Assembly: GCA_965660945.1 (NCBI GenBank)
Contig: CBFIBS010000009.1
Coordinates: 1-64,000, forward strand
Reading direction: 5' to 3'
From: UBA7985 sp002711265
GTDB taxonomy: Bacteria; Pseudomonadota; Alphaproteobacteria; UBA7985
DNA length: 64,000 bases
Shown: positions 59,003 through 64,000 of the stretch, piece after piece
How positions within the stretch are numbered: the stretch's first letter is position 1
How the letters are laid out: each line of letters begins with the position of its first letter
The notes under the pieces: model-generated
Told to the model about the DNA's origin: nothing
Database searches by the model: none
Seen by the model: only the letters and a program-made list of their open reading frames with translations
Program-made: the position numbers and the translations under genes

Positions 59003-59929
59003 TCAGCCGCCTTCGATAAAGGCTGTGATTTTCTTCAGTCCTGCGTCCGCATGGGCAAGAAAGGCGGTCTCCAGCGGGGTCAGCTTAGCATGGCGATGGG
59101 TAATGAGGCCAAAGGGGATGCCGGGCAGGGTGCCGGGGAAGTTGAGCCGGACCAGTGCGCCGCTGCGGATCAGTGGCAGGATTACGACGGGCGGCAGGAT
59201 GGTCAGACAGTCGGTGGTCTTGAGCAACTCGATCAGCGCACTCGCCGAGCTGCAGCGCAGGGCGTTTGAAATACCGCTGATGCCCATACTGGCCAGCGCC
59301 GCCTGCATGGTCTGGAACAGGGTGCTTCGAGTGGCATGGGTGATCCAGCTCGCCTCCTGCAGATCGCTGACCGAGACTTCTTCCTGCGCGAGCAAGGGAT
59401 GACCGGCGCGGCAGATCACCCCGTGTTCGAGGGTAAGCAGCAGCTGCATTTCCAGCTGACGGTTTGGATGGTCAGACTGGATCGGTCCGAAGGCCATATC
59501 GACTTCGTTGCCCGCAACCAACTCGTAGAGTTCGGGCTGATAGCCGGTTTGGATGTCGAAGCTGGCCTTCGGGTGGCTCTCCCAGAAGTCCGTGACCACT
59601 TCCGAGAGCACAAATTCGCAGAAGAATGATGGTGCGGCGACCCGTATGACGCCAACCTGTCCCCGCCGGACGTCCTCGGTGGTGCGCTCGGCCTCGTGGA
59701 TCAGGCTGCGCACTCCCTGTCCCATGCGCGCCAGCTCGGCCCCCAGCGGTGTCGGGGTCACGGGCCGCCGGCGCCGCGCGAGCAGATCCAGACCGGCACG
59801 GGCCTCAAGGGTTTTGACCATGCTGCTCAGCGCGGGCTGGGTCGTCCCCAGCCGTTCGGCCGCTAGCGAAAAACTGCCTTCCTCGATAATGGCAGCGAAC
59901 TGCACCAAATGCCGGGGGTCGTATTTCAT
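59003..59929 (-). CDS. LysR-family transcriptional regulator
   Basis: The 308-residue regulator starts at the ATG at 59929 (MKYDPRHLVQFAAIIEEGSF); a second ATG four codons upstream at 59941 is possible. The N-terminal winged helix-turn-helix is SLAAERLGTTQPALSSMVKT, and the C-terminal two-lobed effector-binding domain begins near VGVIRVAAPSFFCEF. The long upstream extension that can be read (to 60220) is not conserved and is rejected. It is divergent from the sulfatase/sulfotransferase pair, the classic layout of a LysR activator and its target. A palindrome lies at its start. Confidence 0.93.
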   Translation of the reverse strand: MKYDPRHLVQFAAIIEEGSFSLAAERLGTTQPALSSMVKTLEARAGLDLLARRRRPVTPTPLGAELARMGQGVRSLIHEAERTTEDVRRGQVGVIRVAAPSFFCEFVLSEVVTDFWESHPKASFDIQTGYQPELYELVAGNEVDMAFGPIQSDHPNRQLEMQLLLTLEHGVICRAGHPLLAQEEVSVSDLQEASWITHATRSTLFQTMQAALASMGISGISNALRCSSASALIELLKTTDCLTILPPVVILPLIRSGALVRLNFPGTLPGIPFGLITHRHAKLTPLETAFLAHADAGLKKITAFIEGG

Positions 59930-59938
59930 AGGCGTTCT

Positions 59939-59955
59939 CATACGGTAATCGTATG
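59939..59955. promoter_or_regulatory. LysR-type T-N11-A palindromic site
   Basis: CATACG and CGTATG form a perfect inverted repeat around GTAAT, containing the LysR-box pattern T-N11-A (T at 59941, A at 59953). It lies directly before the regulator's start and about 240 bp before the sulfatase, fitting an autoregulatory site. Confidence 0.6.
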
Positions 59956-60194
59956 GAAACATGAACAAAAATAATTCGACTGTATGTAGCCCCGAGCCTA
60001 GCCTGAGCTGGAGGGCGTGCGAGCGGACAACCCCTTGTCGGCTTCCATCGTTGCGGTTCAAAGTCTGCGCTCTGGCCTCCTCCGGGGGCGAGTGGGAACT
60101 GAAGCAAGACGGTGACCGCCTGAAACCGGGGCGAAACCTGTCCACCCTTCGCCCCGGTTTACCATTTTGATCATCCACGGAGTTGGCCCGCGCA

Positions 60195-61901
60195 GTGGCA
60201 GCCAAGAACATCCTTTTCATTATGTATGACCAGCTGCGGTTCGATTACCTGAGCTACGCCGGTCACAAGACCCTGCACACGCCGCACTTCGACCGCGTGG
60301 CCGCGCGGGGGGTGAACTTCACTAACACCTACGTGCAGTCACCGGTGTGCGGGGCGAGCCGGATGAGCACCTACACCGGCCGCTATGTCTCCAGCCACGG
60401 GGCGTCGTGGAACAAATACCCGATCCGGGTGGGGGAGGTGACGCTGGCCGATCACCTGCGCGCCGTCGGGATGGACTGCTGGCTGCTTGGGAAGACCCAT
60501 ATGGAGGCCGACGCCGAAGGCATGGCGCGGCTCGGCATCGACCCCGGCAGCATCATCGGCGTGCGCCAGTCCGAGTGCGGCTTCGATCCGTGGGTGCGCG
60601 ATGATGGCCTGCACGGCATGGCCTACGATGGCAACTACGGTGAGAACGACGGCGCGTACAACACCTACCTCAAGAACCGAGGCTACGACACCGAGAACCC
60701 CTGGGCGATCTACGCCAATGGCTCGGTTGAAGACGGCCAGCTCGCCTCAGGCTGGTTCATCGAGAACGCGGACAAGCCCGCCAACATCGCCGAGGCCGAC
60801 AGCGAAACCCCGTGGCTGACCCGCGAGGCCATCGACTTTCTCGACCGGGCCAAGGGGCCGTGGTGCGCGCACCTGTCCTACATCAAGCCGCACTGGCCCT
60901 ACATCGTGCCCGCGCCCTACCACAACATGTACACCGAAGATGACATCCAGCCGCTGATCCGCGAAGCGCGGGAGCGGGAAGACGCGCACCCGGTTTATCA
61001 GGCTTTCTTCTCCAACCCCATTGCTGCGACCTTCCGCGATGACAGCGCGCGCAATAAGGCCATCATCGCCTACATGGGCCTGATCAAGCAGTGTGACGAC
61101 CAGCTTGGCGTGCTGCTCGACCACCTCGACGCCACCGGGCAGGCCGAGGATACCGTGCTCGTGGTAACCTCCGACCACGGCGACTATCTGGGCGACCACT
61201 GGCTGGGGGAAAAGGACCTGTTCCACGAGGTGTCGGTCAAGGTGCCGATGGTGATCAGCCATCCTGATCCGGCCTTCGACGCCACCCGCGGCACGGCCTG
61301 CGACGCGCTGGTCGAACATATCGATCTGGCGCCGACCTTCATCGAGATCGCCGGTGCCACGCCGGAAATAAATCTGCTCGAAGGCCGGTCACTGATGCCG
61401 CTGCTCGCCGGTGAAGTGCCCGAGGACTGGCGGCAGTACGTGATCAGCGAATACGATTACTCGATCTTCCCCATGTGCGAGGCGCTGGGGCTGGAAAGCT
61501 GGGACGCGCGCCTGTTCATGGTGTTCGATGGTCGCTTCAAGCTGATGCATTCGGCGGCAAAGGGGCATCGGCCCATGCTGTTCGATCTCGCCGAAGACCC
61601 CGAAGAATATGACGATATCGGCGGCGATCCGGCCTACAGCGCGGAAGTAGAGAGGCTGTACGGGCATCTGCACGAATGGGCGCTGCGCATGGCACAGCGG
61701 GTGACCATGTCCGAAGACAAACTGCGGATCAAACGTGGCTCGCCCCAGCGCGAAGGCATCCTCGTCGGCATTCACCATGCCGAGGACCTGCCGCTGAAAT
61801 TCACCGAAAAGTATCTGGGCAAAGCGCGTCAAATCCACTTTGAGGACCCTGCCGACCGCCAGCACTACGGTGGTGAGGCCCCGGAAGCGAAGGAAGACTG
61901 A
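60195..61901 (+). CDS. Sulfatase-family hydrolase (formylglycine, Cys type)
   Basis: The GTG at 60195, twelve bases after GGAG, starts AAKNILFIMYDQLRFDYLSY; a TTG at 60183 abuts that site and is less likely. In the 568-residue protein, D12 is a metal ligand and C52-G-A-S-R56 (SPVCGASRMSTYTGRY) is the formylglycine motif, so a maturation enzyme is needed. SDHGDYLGDH gives the other metal residues and YIKPHWPY a further motif. There is no signal peptide, so it acts in the cytoplasm like choline sulfatase and phosphonate monoester hydrolases. It hydrolyses a sulfate (or phosphonate) ester. Two bases separate it from the sulfotransferase gene. Confidence 0.9.
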   Translation: MAAKNILFIMYDQLRFDYLSYAGHKTLHTPHFDRVAARGVNFTNTYVQSPVCGASRMSTYTGRYVSSHGASWNKYPIRVGEVTLADHLRAVGMDCWLLGKTHMEADAEGMARLGIDPGSIIGVRQSECGFDPWVRDDGLHGMAYDGNYGENDGAYNTYLKNRGYDTENPWAIYANGSVEDGQLASGWFIENADKPANIAEADSETPWLTREAIDFLDRAKGPWCAHLSYIKPHWPYIVPAPYHNMYTEDDIQPLIREAREREDAHPVYQAFFSNPIAATFRDDSARNKAIIAYMGLIKQCDDQLGVLLDHLDATGQAEDTVLVVTSDHGDYLGDHWLGEKDLFHEVSVKVPMVISHPDPAFDATRGTACDALVEHIDLAPTFIEIAGATPEINLLEGRSLMPLLAGEVPEDWRQYVISEYDYSIFPMCEALGLESWDARLFMVFDGRFKLMHSAAKGHRPMLFDLAEDPEEYDDIGGDPAYSAEVERLYGHLHEWALRMAQRVTMSEDKLRIKRGSPQREGILVGIHHAEDLPLKFTEKYLGKARQIHFEDPADRQHYGGEAPEAKED

Positions 61902-61903
61902 GT

Positions 61904-63043
61904 ATGGCCGCAGCACCCTCAACAGCGGGCGTCGGTGACGGCCCGGCCAAGGCTATGGAGCAGACCACCTTCCGCCGGATCTTGAACACCGGCCTGACCG
62001 GCCACGACCCACGACAGGCCGAGCAGGGCTACGTGCTGTTCTCCCCCATGAACGACCTCAACCAGACCCTGATCATCGATATGGCGGGGGAGGTGGTGCA
62101 CCGCTGGCAGCACGGGGAAAACATCGGCCTCTATGGCTCCCTCAATGCGCGCGGGAACCTCTATATGGGGGCGAAGATGAAAGACGAGGCGAGCGATCTG
62201 TTCCAGATCTGGCCGGCTTTCAAAGGCGGTCAGATCCGCGAGGTCTCTCCCGCCGGCGAGGTGCTGTGGACCCACACCGATCCTTTTCACCACCATGATC
62301 AGTGCTCCATGGATCACGGCGGTTGTCTGTATCTGTCGCTGGAGACCGTGCCTGAGGACCTTGCGCAGCGGGTCCGGGGCGGGCACCATCCGCCCGACAA
62401 TCGAACCACCATGTACGCCGACGTCATCGTCGAGGTCGACCGCGAGGGCAACCGCATCTGGGAATGGCGCGCGATCGAGCACCTCGACCCCGAGATCGAC
62501 GAGCTGGAGCTGAGCGAAAGCCGCTGGGAGTGGACCCACGGCAACTCGATTGCGGCGCTGGGCGATGACCGGGTGCTGGTGTCCTTCCGTGCCATCCACA
62601 CGGTCGGCATCATCGACAAGGCGACCGGCAAGTTCCTCTGGAAGTACCGTCACCCAGAGATGGGCGGCCAGCACGACCCGCAAATGCTGCCCAACGGCAA
62701 CGTGCTCATCTATGACAATGGCACACAGCGCCGGTTCATGGGCTTGTTCCCGCATTCGCGCGTGTTCGAGATCAATCCGGCGACCAATGAAATCGAGTGG
62801 GAATACCGCGACCGCTTCCCCTTTACCTTCTATAGCCCGCAAGTCTCCGGCGTGCAGCGCCTGCCCGGGGGCAACACCCTGATCTGTGAGGGGCTGCGCG
62901 GGCGGATTTTTCAGGTGACGCCGAGCGGCGAAGTGGTCTGGGAATACGTGAACCCCTACTTCGAGCCCAATATCTTCGGCTTCGACAGCAACATGGTCTT
63001 CCGCGCCTACTTCTACACGCCCGAGCAGGTACCGTTTGTCTGA
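61904..63043 (+). CDS. Arylsulfate sulfotransferase family protein
   Basis: The 379-residue protein has the beta-propeller pattern of aryl-sulfate sulfotransferases: GYVLFSPMNDLNQTLIIDM, GEVVHRWQHGENIGLYGSLN, HHHDQCSMDHGGCLYLSLE, NRIWEWRAIEHLDPE, WTHGNSIAAL, GQHDPQMLPNGNVLIYDNG and PGGNTLICEGLRGRIFQVT. His residues in HHHDQ, THGNS and GQHDP may form the active site. PAPS-independent members move sulfate from a phenolic ester to another phenol, normally in the periplasm, but no signal peptide is seen here. It is co-translated with the sulfatase, so the pair probably acts on the same class of sulfated compound. Confidence 0.85.
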   Translation: MAAAPSTAGVGDGPAKAMEQTTFRRILNTGLTGHDPRQAEQGYVLFSPMNDLNQTLIIDMAGEVVHRWQHGENIGLYGSLNARGNLYMGAKMKDEASDLFQIWPAFKGGQIREVSPAGEVLWTHTDPFHHHDQCSMDHGGCLYLSLETVPEDLAQRVRGGHHPPDNRTTMYADVIVEVDREGNRIWEWRAIEHLDPEIDELELSESRWEWTHGNSIAALGDDRVLVSFRAIHTVGIIDKATGKFLWKYRHPEMGGQHDPQMLPNGNVLIYDNGTQRRFMGLFPHSRVFEINPATNEIEWEYRDRFPFTFYSPQVSGVQRLPGGNTLICEGLRGRIFQVTPSGEVVWEYVNPYFEPNIFGFDSNMVFRAYFYTPEQVPFV

Positions 63044-63052
63044 AAGACTGAC

Positions 63053-64000
63053 CTAGCGGACGGCAGGCCGGGTCATGATTTCCCGGGTCAGATCCATCAG
63101 CCGCGGGATCAGGTCGGCCTCGGCGGTGATGCTGACAGCGCGCTGGTAGAAGGTCTCGGCCCGGTGGCGCAGCCCCAGCGCATAGATTTCGACGTCGCTG
63201 GTTTCGGCCAGCAGGTCACGCAACGCTTGCGGCAGTGCTTGGCCACCCGCGTGGCGTTCCGTGGTCGAGCAGCTCGGCGCGCCGTCCGAAATTACCACCA
63301 GCACCCGGCGGGTCGCGGGCACCAATCGCAGCCGCCGCAGCGCCCAGTTCAGCGCCTCGTGGTCGATGTTTTCCTTGAGCAGCCCGGCGTCGCACAGCCC
63401 CGGCACCTGCAGGCGGGGCTGGCGCCAGGGCTGGCCAAAGCCCTTGAGCACGTAGTGCCGCAAATCGTTGAGCCGCCAGACCGTGCCCTCGGGCGGCGGC
63501 GGGGAGCCGGCATCCCGCCACGCGGCGAGGCTCTGCCCGCCGTTGGTCGCAGCCGTGGTGAAGCCCAGCACCTCAAAGGGGACCGCCGACAGACTCAGCG
63601 CATCGCCCAGCGCCTGCAGCGCCAGCACGGTCAGGTCCATCCACTTGCCGCGCATCGAACCTGAGCAGTCGACCAGCAGGGTGATCGCCGCGTCGAGGTC
63701 CTGGCTCTGGTATTCCTGCTTAAAGGTGCGGCGTCGGTGCGGCGCGGCAACGATCTGGGCGAGGCGGGAGGCGTCGATCAGGCCTTCTTCTTGGTCGAAT
63801 TGCCAGTCTGACTGTCGACGGGAGCGCAGCGCCAGCGCCAGCGCGCGCGACAGCCGCCGGGCTTCGGCGTGCTGTTGGCGGTATTTCTCAGCGAGCCGTT
63901 CGGCCTGCTCATTGAACACTGCGTCGGGCAGGACGGCCGACAGTGGCAGTTCACTGTCAAAGGCGGTGGTGAAGGCCTGCGGGCGGGGGATGGCCGGGGC
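63053..64000 (-). CDS. cobT: Cobaltochelatase subunit CobT, C-terminal part
   Basis: The frame is open through the right window edge, so only the last ~315 residues are visible. The von Willebrand A domain has LLVDCSGSMRGKWMDLT (metal-ion site), LGFTTAATNGGQSLAAW, RLNDLRHYVLKGF, LLKENIDHEALNWALRRL and VVISDGAPSCSTTERHAGG, which follow CobT closely. With CobN and CobS it inserts cobalt into hydrogenobyrinic acid a,c-diamide in aerobic B12 synthesis. This agrees with the corrinoid-dependent methyltransferase in the window. It is convergent with the sulfotransferase gene (9 bp apart). Confidence 0.93.
   Translation of the reverse strand, partial: APAIPRPQAFTTAFDSELPLSAVLPDAVFNEQAERLAEKYRQQHAEARRLSRALALALRSRRQSDWQFDQEEGLIDASRLAQIVAAPHRRRTFKQEYQSQDLDAAITLLVDCSGSMRGKWMDLTVLALQALGDALSLSAVPFEVLGFTTAATNGGQSLAAWRDAGSPPPPEGTVWRLNDLRHYVLKGFGQPWRQPRLQVPGLCDAGLLKENIDHEALNWALRRLRLVPATRRVLVVISDGAPSCSTTERHAGGQALPQALRDLLAETSDVEIYALGLRHRAETFYQRAVSITAEADLIPRLMDLTREIMTRPAVR

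Noticed and set aside
59930..60220. 97-residue N-terminal extension of the LysR regulator
   Set aside because: LysR proteins begin directly at the DNA-binding helix; the extension covers the divergent promoter region and the palindrome.
1..64000. CRISPR arrays, insertion sequences, prophage genes
   Set aside because: No regularly spaced repeats, transposase, integrase or phage structural genes were seen anywhere in the window.

Overview
The window reads as a chromosomal segment of a GC-rich, probably marine or aquatic, alphaproteobacterium. Supporting signs are the Aap general amino-acid ABC system, a CobT-type cobaltochelatase subunit, a PF13769 'virulence factor' / methylenetetrahydrofolate reductase / corrinoid methyltransferase trio, TtcA, a PyrB plus degenerate PyrC pair, and a photo-oxidative-stress set (iron-sulfur photolyase, class I photolyase, flavoprotein/DUF1365/CFA-type methyltransferase). 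I cannot place it to genus. Both window ends cut genes: a repeat-containing hypothetical protein on the left and cobT on the right.

Layout. 0-5.7 kb (+): RND efflux permease, M19 dipeptidase, NlpC/P60 hydrolase. 5.8-8.7 kb (-): small Tat lipoprotein, ttcA, tRNA-Val, AbrB-type membrane protein. 9.0-14.2 kb (-): an ECF-like sigma factor, its probable membrane anti-sigma, a CpxP/heavy-metal-sensor-like protein, then DUF1800 and DUF1501 secreted proteins, closed by a good terminator. 14.3-16.6 kb: alpha/beta hydrolase converging on malonyl-CoA decarboxylase, then tRNA-Pro. 16.6-22.1 kb: a patch of visibly lower GC holding a frameshifted giant repeat protein, an I78-inhibitor-like secreted protein and a small secreted protein broken by one stop codon. 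22.1-30.3 kb (+): lpdA and a NadR-like kinase; a folate/corrinoid one-carbon module; then DUF6134, FeS-photolyase and SDR. 30.6-40.4 kb (-): pyrB/pyrC', CFA-like methyltransferase, DUF1365, flavoprotein, photolyase, PdeM and an M20 amidohydrolase. 40.6-43.2 kb (+): two related secreted proteins and a porin. 43.3-46.7 kb (-): membrane protein, hemH, hisI, metC. 47.3-53.5 kb (+): aapJQMP. 53.8-58.4 kb: BaiN-like flavoprotein, aldehyde dehydrogenase, bifunctional mannose-1-phosphate guanylyltransferase. 58.7-58.9 kb: a probable CU-rich small RNA. 59-63 kb: LysR regulator divergent from a sulfatase and arylsulfate sulfotransferase pair. 63-64 kb: cobT (partial).

Most of the window is ordinary housekeeping and transport. 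The points that stand out are: two abutting EF-hand-type calcium loops inside the greatly enlarged AapM permease; a probable small RNA with many CCUCC anti-Shine-Dalgarno runs and its own terminator; a mosaic family of intergenic hairpin repeats whose modules (A, B, C) recur at about 26.9, 30.4 and 53.6 kb in different orders and orientations; a single-base deletion in a Calx-beta-like repeat protein next to a 60-bp perfect duplication; a single in-frame stop exactly after a signal peptide; and the sulfatase/arylsulfotransferase locus with a palindromic LysR-type site. All functional calls rest on reading sequence motifs by eye; no database search was run.
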